Shown: positions 7,809 to 15,508 of the stretch, one piece after another
Layout: every line of letters begins with the position of its first letter
Numbering within the stretch: position 1 is the first letter of the stretch
NCBI GenBank assembly: GCA_009843505.1
Contig: VYDI01000034.1
Location: 372,001 to 436,000 of the forward strand
Source of the DNA: Holophagales bacterium
GTDB lineage: Bacteria; Acidobacteriota; Thermoanaerobaculia; Multivoradales; Multivoraceae
DNA length: 64,000 nt
Direction of reading: 5' to 3'
The notes under the pieces: generated by a model
Seen by the model: the letters and a program-made list of their open reading frames with translations, nothing else
Databases searched by the model: none
Told to the model about the DNA's origin: nothing
Program-made: the position numbers and the translations under genes

Positions 7809-9833
7809 ATGACTCCCACCCCCGCAACTTCCGCGAGCCAGGGGCTGACTCTCACGGACGAGTTGATTCTGATGCTCCTCAACGAGGAGAACGGCTACTT
7901 CCATCAGGTCCCCGGCTGGCACCTGCACTGCGCCGTTGCCGGCGCGGTCCTCGCCGAGCTCTCCCTGCAGTCGCGCATCGACACGGACCCGGAGGCTCTC
8001 TATCTCGTTGACGCGACGGAGACCGGGGACCCGGCTCTCGATCCGATTCTGGGTGAGTTGGCTCAGGCGCCGGAACAGCGGACGGCCCGCTACTGGATCG
8101 AACGGCTCGCGCCGCAGGCCGAGGCCATCATCGACCTCACCCTCGACCGCCTGGTGGAGCGGAACATCCTCCAGCACCACGACGGCGACTTCTGGACCCT
8201 TCCACGAACCGGCTGGCAGGCGGACGCGCACGGCCAATCCGAGGAGGGCACGGCGAGCCAGTTCATTCGGGACCGGATCGCCGACGTCATCTTCAACGAC
8301 GAGATCCCCGATCCGCGAGACATCATCGTTCTCTGCATCGTTAACGCCTGCGACGTTCTGCGCTTCATCTTCCAGATCGACGAAGAGGTCGAGGAACGGA
8401 TCGAGCTCGTCTGCAAGATGGACCTGATCGGGCGTTCCATTGCCGAGGCGGTCGCCCAGAACATCGCGGAGCCGATCCGCCGACACTCGGCTCTGACCAA
8501 GAAGATCCCGAGCATTCCATTCCGGAAGTTGCTGCGCAGCCCGTACGCCCGCGACGGCAACGTTCCCGCCCTCTTCGCCAGTCTTGCCCAGGAGTTCGGA
8601 CCTGTCTTCGAGCTCCGCCCACCCATCGGCGAGCGCATGATCTGCCTGGCCGGAACCGAGGTGAATCAGTGGGTCAACAAGCGCGGGCGCACGTACCTGA
8701 GAACGAAGGACTACTTCAACGACTTCGAAAAGATCTACGGCGCGTCCGGCGTCCTGCCTTCCCTGGACGGCGCGGATCATTTCCGCCTCCGCAAGGCCAT
8801 GTCGCCCGGATTCTCCCGCGGCAGGCTCGCCGGACAACTCGATCAACTCTACGGCTACATCCGAACGTATCTTGCGAACTGGGAGGTTGGTGATCTCATA
8901 CCGGCCCGGTCGTGCCGTCTCCTGATCAACGCACACCTCTCCCCCCTCTTCGTCGGAGTGGATTCGCAGGACCTCATCGACGACCTCGTCTCCTACAAGG
9001 AGCGCGCCCTGGCCGTTCACATCATGCGTGCCCTCCCCAAGATGATGATGAAGACGCCCGGCATGAAGCGCAAGGCCAGGACCGTGGACAGGCTCCTGGA
9101 ACGCATCCAGACTTCACACACTCCGGCCCAGCGGATCGACCAGCCACGCGACCTGGCGGACGACTGGCTCGGGCTCCACGCGAGCGACCCGCAATTCGTG
9201 CCGGAGACCATGCTGCGCTTCCAGCTCTCCGCTGCGCTGGTTGCCAGCGTCTACGTGGGCGACGCAATCAGCTTCGCGCTCTACGCCATGACGACGCAGC
9301 CGCACCTGCGGGAGCAGATCCGCGCCGAAGCTGACGCACTCTTCGAGAACGGCGATCCGGACGGTCAGGCGATCAACCCCTCCACGATCGACGTCACGCA
9401 CCGTTTCCTCATGGAAACGCTCAGGATGTACCCGGTCGTCCCCATGGCGATCCGGAACGTGATGAACGCGTGCGTGATCGAGGGCTACGAGATCCCGGTC
9501 GGTTCAAGACTCTTCATCGCTTCGACCGCGCCGCACTACATGGAGGAGGCCTTCCCGGATCCTCACTCCTTCGACATCGACCGCTACCTGCCGGATCGGG
9601 CGGAGCACCGCAGCCCCGGTTACGCTCCCTACGGCCTGGGCACCCACAGGTGTCTCGGCTTTCGGCAGACGGAGCTGCAACTGGCGGTCAACGTCCTGAT
9701 GATCGCCCGCCACTTCAGATTCGAAGTCGTTCCCAAGGACTACAAGCTGCGGTTCAGTCCCATCCCGAACATGAAGCCTCGCGCGAAGCTGAAGTTCCGA
9801 ATCGTCGAGCAACTTCGGGAAGTACCCGCCTGA
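7809..9833 (+). CDS. GPP34 (GOLPH3-like)-cytochrome P450 fusion protein
   Basis: A 674-residue two-domain protein. Residues about 13-215 match the GPP34/GOLPH3 family: LTLTDELILMLL, AVAGAVLAELSL, the TGDPALDPIL segment, LDRLVERNIL and a closing helical part. In eukaryotes that family binds phosphatidylinositol-4-phosphate at Golgi membranes; bacterial copies have no settled role. Residues about 245-665 are a cytochrome P450 with ExxR at E536-R539 and the haem ligand C615 in YGLGTHRCLG. The usual I-helix A/G-G-x-x-T is not obvious (VASVYVGDAISF), so oxygen activation may differ. There is no N-terminal membrane anchor; the GPP34 part could be the membrane tether (inference). It lies 26 bases after the sterol methyltransferase and overlaps the next gene by four bases, so an operon is likely and a sterol-like substrate plausible. 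Confidence 0.88.
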   Translation: MTPTPATSASQGLTLTDELILMLLNEENGYFHQVPGWHLHCAVAGAVLAELSLQSRIDTDPEALYLVDATETGDPALDPILGELAQAPEQRTARYWIERLAPQAEAIIDLTLDRLVERNILQHHDGDFWTLPRTGWQADAHGQSEEGTASQFIRDRIADVIFNDEIPDPRDIIVLCIVNACDVLRFIFQIDEEVEERIELVCKMDLIGRSIAEAVAQNIAEPIRRHSALTKKIPSIPFRKLLRSPYARDGNVPALFASLAQEFGPVFELRPPIGERMICLAGTEVNQWVNKRGRTYLRTKDYFNDFEKIYGASGVLPSLDGADHFRLRKAMSPGFSRGRLAGQLDQLYGYIRTYLANWEVGDLIPARSCRLLINAHLSPLFVGVDSQDLIDDLVSYKERALAVHIMRALPKMMMKTPGMKRKARTVDRLLERIQTSHTPAQRIDQPRDLADDWLGLHASDPQFVPETMLRFQLSAALVASVYVGDAISFALYAMTTQPHLREQIRAEADALFENGDPDGQAINPSTIDVTHRFLMETLRMYPVVPMAIRNVMNACVIEGYEIPVGSRLFIASTAPHYMEEAFPDPHSFDIDRYLPDRAEHRSPGYAPYGLGTHRCLGFRQTELQLAVNVLMIARHFRFEVVPKDYKLRFSPIPNMKPRAKLKFRIVEQLREVPA

Positions 9834-11221
9834 CGCCCTCGTCTCGCCCGGCGGCAGCCGCGCGACGCATCGCCATCGTCGGCGGAGGCATGTCCGGCCT
9901 CGGCGCCGCCTGGGCTCTCAGCCAGAGTCCCGGCCGCTTCGACTTCGTCCTGTACGAGGCGCAGGACCGGCTCGGCGGCAACGCGGTGACCGCCGACATG
10001 CCGCAGGATGACGGCAGTTCCATCCCGTTCGATATCTCCGTCACGGCGTGCATCCCTTCGGTCTACGACCACGTCGTACTGCTTCTCGAGCAGTTCGGCA
10101 TCGAACTGCTCGAGACACGCTTCAGCTACAGCGTCCGGTATGGCGACGGCGTCTATGCTCACGACTTCGATTCGGACATACGACGGGATCTTCAGGACGA
10201 AATTGAGAAGTTCCAGCGCGTCCTGAAGAGAATCAAGCGACTCGCCTTTCTGACCAGAGCCCGGTCGAGGGTGCTGAACGCCCTCAACCCTTACAACTAC
10301 ATCAGCATGGGCACGGTGCTGAACCTGTACGGCCTGTCCGGCGACTTCCGGTACAAGGTCCTGAAGCCGATGTTCGTCAACTTCCTGATGGCGACGAACG
10401 TCTTCGACATGCCGGCCGCCCTGTTCGCCCGCTATCTCGAGTTCTTCGACATCGAGCGCGCCACGCCCATGAGGACCTGGGACCAGGGGACCCGGCGGAT
10501 TTACGAGGCGCTGTCGGCCGGTTTCCGGGACCGGGTCTGTCTCGGACGTCCGGTGCGCAAGGTGTACCGGCAGTCGAACGGCGTTGTGGTCGAGGACCAG
10601 GACGGCGTCCGGGAGACCTTCGACGACGTCATCTTCGCCTGCAACGCAAACCAGACGCTGATGATGCTCGACCGGCCCACGATGCTGGAGCGCTACCTCC
10701 TGTCGTCAGTTCGCTACGAGAGCGAGTTGCACAACCACACGATCGTCCACAGCGACTCCTCGGTTCTTCCCGACAACGAGGTCAGGCCGCTCGAGACGCG
10801 GAGCAACCACATCGAGCAGTACGGCGTCCGGCCGGACAACTACGAGATCACGTACATCATGCACAACCAGCAGCCGTGGGCTCACGGGTCGGACAAGCCC
10901 TGTCTGGTGACCTACAACCCGATCAGCAGGATCGACGAGAGCAAGATCGTCCACCGGCGGTGGTTCCAGCATGTCGTTCACGACGTGCGCCACATCGCTT
11001 TCCTCGTCCCGCTCTTCCAGTTCATTCAGGGCAGGAGACGAACGTGGCACTGCGGCGCGCACACCCTGGTCAACAGCCAGGAAACCTGCTTCGTGACCGG
11101 TCTGGCCGCCGCCAGGCAACTCGGCGCGGACTACCCGTTCGACGACCCGGGCGCCCGGCGGGCCTTCAACCATTACGGGCGCATTCTCCACGGCTGGAGG
11201 TTCCGCAAGGCGAGAGCCTGA
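9830..11221 (+). CDS. NAD(P)/FAD-binding amine-oxidase-like oxidoreductase
   Basis: About 463 residues. The FAD dinucleotide-binding motif is at the very N-terminus (RRIAIVGGGMSGLGAAWAL, then an acidic residue in LYEAQDRLGGNA), and the layout resembles COG2907-type flavoproteins of the amine oxidase/desaturase group. A late segment (GAHTLVNSQETCFVTGLAAARQLG) resembles the C-terminal FAD-contact region. No ATG, GTG or TTG lies between the P450 gene and the motif in this frame. The best start is a CTG at 9830 overlapping the P450 stop as CTGA, with GGGAAG about ten bases upstream; the internal ATG at 9890 would delete the motif. Tight coupling to the P450 suggests it oxidises or desaturates the same substrate, or supplies electrons; which one cannot be told from sequence. 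Confidence 0.8.
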   Translation: MTPSSRPAAAARRIAIVGGGMSGLGAAWALSQSPGRFDFVLYEAQDRLGGNAVTADMPQDDGSSIPFDISVTACIPSVYDHVVLLLEQFGIELLETRFSYSVRYGDGVYAHDFDSDIRRDLQDEIEKFQRVLKRIKRLAFLTRARSRVLNALNPYNYISMGTVLNLYGLSGDFRYKVLKPMFVNFLMATNVFDMPAALFARYLEFFDIERATPMRTWDQGTRRIYEALSAGFRDRVCLGRPVRKVYRQSNGVVVEDQDGVRETFDDVIFACNANQTLMMLDRPTMLERYLLSSVRYESELHNHTIVHSDSSVLPDNEVRPLETRSNHIEQYGVRPDNYEITYIMHNQQPWAHGSDKPCLVTYNPISRIDESKIVHRRWFQHVVHDVRHIAFLVPLFQFIQGRRRTWHCGAHTLVNSQETCFVTGLAAARQLGADYPFDDPGARRAFNHYGRILHGWRFRKARA

Positions 11222-11243
11222 CTACGAGGGCGGTCTCGGCACC

Positions 11244-12311
11244 TCAGACGACGCTCAGGGCCGGCCTGCGCTGGGATTCGAGTTCCGGATAGAACTGCCG
11301 GGAGTACTGACGGTACTTGCCGACAGGGCCGTCGGCCTGGCTTAGCCGGGGCGGAGCCTGGTACCGCTTCCTCTCCCAGATCACGACGTCCTGCTGGACG
11401 AACCGCCTCTCCTCACGCAGGACGAGACGATTCATCAGCCGGTGGCGCAAGCCCACGGGAAGGAATCCGAAGCCCACGAAGAACCGTCCCGGCTTCCGGA
11501 TCTCCCGTACCTGGCTGACCAGGGTCAGGTCCACGACCGTGCCGTCGACGGGCGTCGCGAGCACCCACAATCTCGACTTCATGCCGATCGTCTTCTCGTG
11601 GAACTCGACGAAGGAGTAACCCAGGCCATGGACGTGTGTCACCGCCGAGACTTGCGAGACCACGTCAACGAAGCCCGCGACTCTTCGCACCGCATTGAAG
11701 TCGAAGCAGCTCCTCAGGTACGCGCCCTGAACCAGGGTCGACCCGACCGGGCGCACATCGCTGTAGCCATGCGTGTAGCCCAGATGTTCGACGTCCACGC
11801 AGTTCTCCGTCGTTTCCTGGGGATGGCCCCGGAAGCGCAGGACGCAGGAACGCAGTTCGCTCCACTTCGGCCCGGCGAGCGGGTCCTCGGGCAGATGCCA
11901 GTGCGCGGGCCTGCCCGCGTATCCCCACCAGGCGAAGACCATGCCCAGGACCTCCCTGGTTGCGTAGACCTTCAGCTTGGCGGCGCTCGGCGCCGGAGCG
12001 TTCGGCGTGGCGACGCACCGGCCGGTCGAATCGAAGGTGAAGCCGTGGAATGGACAGACGAGACAACCGTCACGCACGACGCCGCCCACCGTCGGCCCCA
12101 TGTGTGACCCCAGATGCGGGCAGAAGGCATCGGCCACGCAGATCCGGCCCTCGTCGTCGCACCAGGCGACGATCTCCTCCCCCAACCAGGTCTTCTCGAT
12201 CAGCTTCTCGCGCTGAATCGACTCGCGGCTGGCTACGAGGTACCAGCCCTCGGGGAAAGGCGGCAGTTCATCGTTTGGAGTGAGCGGAGGTCGATCCGGC
12301 TTGGAGATCAT
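11244..12311 (-). CDS. Rieske non-haem iron oxygenase (KshA/DAF-36-like)
   Basis: A 355-residue oxygenase component. The Rieske cluster ligands are C64-x-H66 and C86-x2-H89 (CPHLGSH ... CPFHG). The mononuclear iron site is D173-x2-H176-x4-H181 in NCVDVEHLGYTHGY, followed by YSDVRPVGS. The shape fits the group containing steroid 9-hydroxylase KshA, cholesterol 7-desaturase (DAF-36/Neverland) and bacterial sterol C-4 demethylating oxygenases; I cannot choose between these. It needs a reductase not seen nearby. ATG 12311 is preferred over a GTG at 12344 because GAGGA lies 10-11 bases upstream and the GTG has no ribosome site. It is convergent with the FAD gene (22-base gap), so it is a neighbour of the sterol cluster, not part of its transcript. 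Confidence 0.85.
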   Translation of the reverse strand: MISKPDRPPLTPNDELPPFPEGWYLVASRESIQREKLIEKTWLGEEIVAWCDDEGRICVADAFCPHLGSHMGPTVGGVVRDGCLVCPFHGFTFDSTGRCVATPNAPAPSAAKLKVYATREVLGMVFAWWGYAGRPAHWHLPEDPLAGPKWSELRSCVLRFRGHPQETTENCVDVEHLGYTHGYSDVRPVGSTLVQGAYLRSCFDFNAVRRVAGFVDVVSQVSAVTHVHGLGYSFVEFHEKTIGMKSRLWVLATPVDGTVVDLTLVSQVREIRKPGRFFVGFGFLPVGLRHRLMNRLVLREERRFVQQDVVIWERKRYQAPPRLSQADGPVGKYRQYSRQFYPELESQRRPALSVV

Positions 12312-12429
12312 GGGGCCAGCGTTCCTCTTCGGAATGACACGCACCGGCGGTCAGGGCGCCCAGGGTCGACCTCCCAGCCAACTCGCCCGCCTATAGGGTC
12401 AACTACTCTACCAAGACAGTGCCGGCTCT

Positions 12430-13587
12430 CTACTGACCAGCCGCGAGCGCCCGCTGCCTGTCGAGCGGCGACACGGTCAGCGTCCAGGTCAGCGGCACCG
12501 ATGCAGGGTCGTAGCAAATCCTGTCGTCGCAGGCCTGGTAGTCGAGTCGACCGGTGAGCGTCAACGCGTCGATCTCGGCGAGTTTCGCCGAGGACTCGCG
12601 GTCGCCCTCGACCACGACTTCCTGCACCAGCCGGAACGGCTCCTGGTAAACGGGCACCCGCTCGTCGAGCGGCTGGAAGTAGTAGATCTCCGACCCTGGA
12701 TAGTCGGTCGGCAGAAGCCGCAGGAAGCTCGGTACATCGAGCGTCAAGCCGATGACCCGGTACCCGGCATCGCCGGCCCCCGGCGCGTAGACATGCATGC
12801 CGGGCTTGGGCGTGATGTCGAGCGCCAGGTGGAAGCGGCTGCCGACCGTGATGGCGGGATCGCTCTGCGAGGCGCTGATCTCTAGATGGGCCGTCTCGCC
12901 GCTGGAGCCGGCGATGCCGGAGATCGGTGTGCCGAGCTTCAGCATGATGTTCGCGGCGGTGTTCCGCTCGCGGTAGAACTCTTCGAAGAAACGCGCCGTC
13001 ACCCGCCCGTGCCGGTCGACGACGAACGTCCCGGGAAACGGCGTGCCGACGGCGATCGGCAGCGCGCCGAAGACCGCTACGTATCGCAGCACGTCGGCCT
13101 TCACCCCCGGGTCTTCAGCATTCGGTCCGAGGCCTTCTTCCGCGACATGGTTATAGATGCCGAAAGCACGAATCGCCGCGGAATCGTCATCGGACAGCAG
13201 CGCCACGTCCGTGATGCCGTGGCGCTCCGCGAAGGCGGCCAGCACCTCCTCCGAGTCGTAGCTGATCGCGGCGGTGCCCAGCCCTTCCGCCTGCAACTCC
13301 TCGAACCGTTCCTGCAGCTCCACGAGCTGCGCCTTGCAGTACGGTCACCAGTCGGCGGATCGGTGGAAGAGGATCATGGCCCCCCGCTCACCCATGATCG
13401 AGTCGAGCGTCCGGATCCGTCCATGCTGGTCGGGGAGGGCGAAGTCGGGAACCCGTTCTCCCACTTGCGGTCCGAGTGTCGAGACGTCCACGGGCTTCCT
13501 CTCCTGAGCGTTCAGCGCGGCGGCCGCCGCCAGCGCGAGGCAGGCGGTGACGATTGGTGTGTACAGCGTGGATTTCACGCGGGGCAC
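12430..13587 (-). CDS. Probable selenoprotein: redoxin with Sec-x-x-Cys and nDsbD-like C-terminal domain
   Basis: One 386-codon frame with a single internal TGA at codon 81 (13345-13347). Upstream is a signal peptide (residues 1-28) and the start of an AhpC/TSA-thioredoxin fold (VPDFALPDQHGR, ILFHRSADW); downstream the frame continues directly as PYCKAQLVELQERF. The TGA therefore occupies the first position of the W-C-x-x-C redox motif, giving W-Sec-P-Y-C. Residues about 190-385 look like the N-terminal domain of DsbD, with the paired cysteines in YQACDDRICYDP. A SECIS-like hairpin follows the TGA. The protein is predicted to be periplasmic and to reduce peroxides or disulfides. Ordinary annotation would split it into an 80-residue fragment and a headless 297-residue gene. 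No sel genes are in the window. Confidence 0.8.
13306..13347 (-). promoter_or_regulatory. UGA-Sec codon and candidate SECIS hairpin
   Basis: On the minus strand the TGA (13347-13345) is followed after 14 bases by a perfect 7-bp stem, GCAGCTCGTGGAGCTGC (13330-13314), with a GUG loop. An outer pairing, CCGT (13344-13341) with ACGG (13309-13306), closes a 39-base element that starts right after the TGA. The loop begins with G, 21 bases from the TGA, in the size and spacing range known for bacterial SECIS elements. Folding was done by eye. Confidence 0.6.
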
Positions 13588-13599
13588 CCTAGCAGCCCG

Positions 13600-15015
13600 C
13601 TATCTGCCCGGCGGTGACCAGTTCGGATGCGGCGCGTGGGCCTCTTCCATGATCCCCTCGATCTCCTCGACCACCTCCGGGTGGTTCCGGGCCACGTCGT
13701 ACCGTTCGCCCTCGTCCCGCAGGACGTCGTAGAGCTCCAGGCGGCCGGTCAGCATCGGCTTGCGGACGCCCTTCCACTGCCTTAGCCGAACCGCCTGCGC
13801 CGATCCCGCTTCGTAGAACTCCCAGTAGAGGTAGTCGTGCGTCCTCTGCTCGCCGGGGCGTCCCCGCAACGTCGGTGCGAGGCTGATCGAGTCCGTGCCC
13901 GGAGGCGCCTCGACATCCACGAGTTCAGCAACGGTCGCCATCAGGTCGCCGAAGTAGCCGATGTGGTCCGATGTCTGACCCGGCGCAATCGTTCCCGGCC
14001 ACCAGGCCAGGCACGGAACCCGGATGCCGCCGTCGTACAGGTCCCGCTTGATGCCGCGCAGGTTGCCGGAGGGGTTGAACCGGAGCAGGTCGTGGTTCGA
14101 CTCGTTGTGCGGTCCGTTGTCCGACGAGAACATGACGAGCGTCCTGTCGTCGATCCCAAGTTCCGCGAGCCGCCTGAGCAACGTGCCCACATCCCGGTCC
14201 ATGCGGGTGATCATGGCCGCCTGGCCCTTGTCGGGGTTCGGCCAATCCTCCGCCTCGTAGACGCCGTACTCCGGCACCTCCGCACCGTCGCCGACGGCCC
14301 GTGTGGCTTCGTTGTTGGCGTGTGGAATCGTCAGCGCGAGGTAGAGGAAGAAGGGTGCCTCCTTCTGCTCCTCCAGCCATGCCAGCGCCTCGCGCATGAT
14401 CAGGTCGTGGGAGTACTCCTTGCGCTCCGTCGCCCAACCGCCCTCGAAACCGCCATACGGACGCGGCGTCCTCTCGACCTTGTTCCGGAGCGAGACCTTC
14501 TCCAGACCCCGCCACAGGAACTCGGGATAGTAGTTGTGGGCATGAACCTGATTGAGGTAGCCATAGAACGCGTCGAACCCCTGGCTGAGGGGATGGCCTT
14601 CCATGCCGACCTCGCCGAGGCCCCACTTGCCGAACAGGCCGGTCGCGTAGCCGGCCGACTTCAGCACCTCCGCGACGGTGACGTCCTCTTCGCGCAGCGA
14701 CTGGGCGGTTCCCCTGGCGTTGCCGCGGACATGGGTGCGTCCCGTGTGCTGCCCGGTCATCAGGACGCTGCGGGACGGAGCGCACACTGTCGCTCCCGCG
14801 TAGAAGTGCGTGAAACGGATCCCTTCGGCGGCCATGCGGTCCAGGCTGGGCGTCCGGATCACCCGCTGGCCGTAGGACCCGAGGTCTCCATAGCCGAGGT
14901 CGTCCGCCAGGATGAAGATCACGTTCGGCCGGTCCGTGCCCGCAGCAGCGCCCGCCGTCCCGACGAGCAGAATCGTCAGGCCGACGAGAACCGTTCTCTT
15001 CGGGCTCCGCCACAT
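13600..15015 (-). CDS. Secreted arylsulfatase-type sulfatase
   Basis: A 471-residue type I sulfatase. A signal peptide (residues about 1-26) is followed by RPNVIFILADDLGYGD with metal-binding aspartates D38-D39. The formylglycine site is C78 in CAPSRSVLMTG, the cysteine-type C-x-P-S-R motif. Later parts include FGKWGLGE and the metal-site segment FSSDNGPHNE. It is expected to hydrolyse a sulfate ester, probably on a sulfated glycan, in the periplasm or outside; maturation needs a formylglycine-generating enzyme not present here. It sits 12 bases downstream of the selenoprotein-like gene on the same strand, with a thioesterase upstream. A second sulfatase is at 30276-31835. Confidence 0.92.
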   Translation of the reverse strand: MWRSPKRTVLVGLTILLVGTAGAAAGTDRPNVIFILADDLGYGDLGSYGQRVIRTPSLDRMAAEGIRFTHFYAGATVCAPSRSVLMTGQHTGRTHVRGNARGTAQSLREEDVTVAEVLKSAGYATGLFGKWGLGEVGMEGHPLSQGFDAFYGYLNQVHAHNYYPEFLWRGLEKVSLRNKVERTPRPYGGFEGGWATERKEYSHDLIMREALAWLEEQKEAPFFLYLALTIPHANNEATRAVGDGAEVPEYGVYEAEDWPNPDKGQAAMITRMDRDVGTLLRRLAELGIDDRTLVMFSSDNGPHNESNHDLLRFNPSGNLRGIKRDLYDGGIRVPCLAWWPGTIAPGQTSDHIGYFGDLMATVAELVDVEAPPGTDSISLAPTLRGRPGEQRTHDYLYWEFYEAGSAQAVRLRQWKGVRKPMLTGRLELYDVLRDEGERYDVARNHPEVVEEIEGIMEEAHAPHPNWSPPGR

Positions 15016-15024
15016 AGAGCGACC

Positions 15025-15429
15025 TCAATCTGCTCGCAGGTGCGTCGTCGTCATGTCAATCAGCAGTCGGTCTGTTGGACCCGTTACGAGGGTCCGCACA
15101 ACAATGAGCTTCCTTCCACGCCTGATTGCCGTCGACCGGGCGGTCAGCTTGCCGTCGCGCTCATTGCCGAGCAAGACTGTGTGCAGGTCCACGGCCAAGG
15201 GGAAGCCTTCACCGTTTTCCCGCACACTGTCCGGATCGCCGACCGCACAAAGCGTCGCTGCGATATCGGCTAACCAGATCAATGCTCCGGCGTGGACCGT
15301 TCCGAACGCGTTCCTTGCCGCATCGGTGACAGTCATTGTTGCCACCACCAAGTCCGGTTCTCGGGACTCGATAGTGAGTGCGAGCCCGCCTGACCAGCGG
15401 TCTTCGGCAAGACGTTCATTGACGTTCAC
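15025..15429 (-). CDS. PaaI-family hotdog thioesterase
   Basis: A 134-residue hotdog-fold protein of the PaaI/acyl-CoA thioesterase group. The helix-start segment NAFGTVHAGALIWLAD carries the usual HAGAL-type motif, followed by beta strands typical of the fold. It probably hydrolyses a small or aromatic acyl-CoA in the cytoplasm. The GTG start at 15429 is supported by AGGAGGAG six bases upstream. It is nine bases upstream of the sulfatase gene on the same strand. Confidence 0.85.
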   Translation of the reverse strand: MNVNERLAEDRWSGGLALTIESREPDLVVATMTVTDAARNAFGTVHAGALIWLADIAATLCAVGDPDSVRENGEGFPLAVDLHTVLLGNERDGKLTARSTAIRRGRKLIVVRTLVTGPTDRLLIDMTTTHLRAD

Positions 15430-15508
15430 GAGCTTCTCCTCCTAGCCTGGGAGTTCTCGGACTCTAAGACTCTGCGGGCTCTATCGAAACGGGGCGCTGG
15501 TGTCGTGA

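Noticed and set aside
13306..13587. Reading the redoxin as a pseudogene with a nonsense mutation
   Set aside because: The stop is TGA, sits exactly at the redox cysteine, the frame is intact on both sides for 385 codons and a hairpin follows; recoding explains this better.
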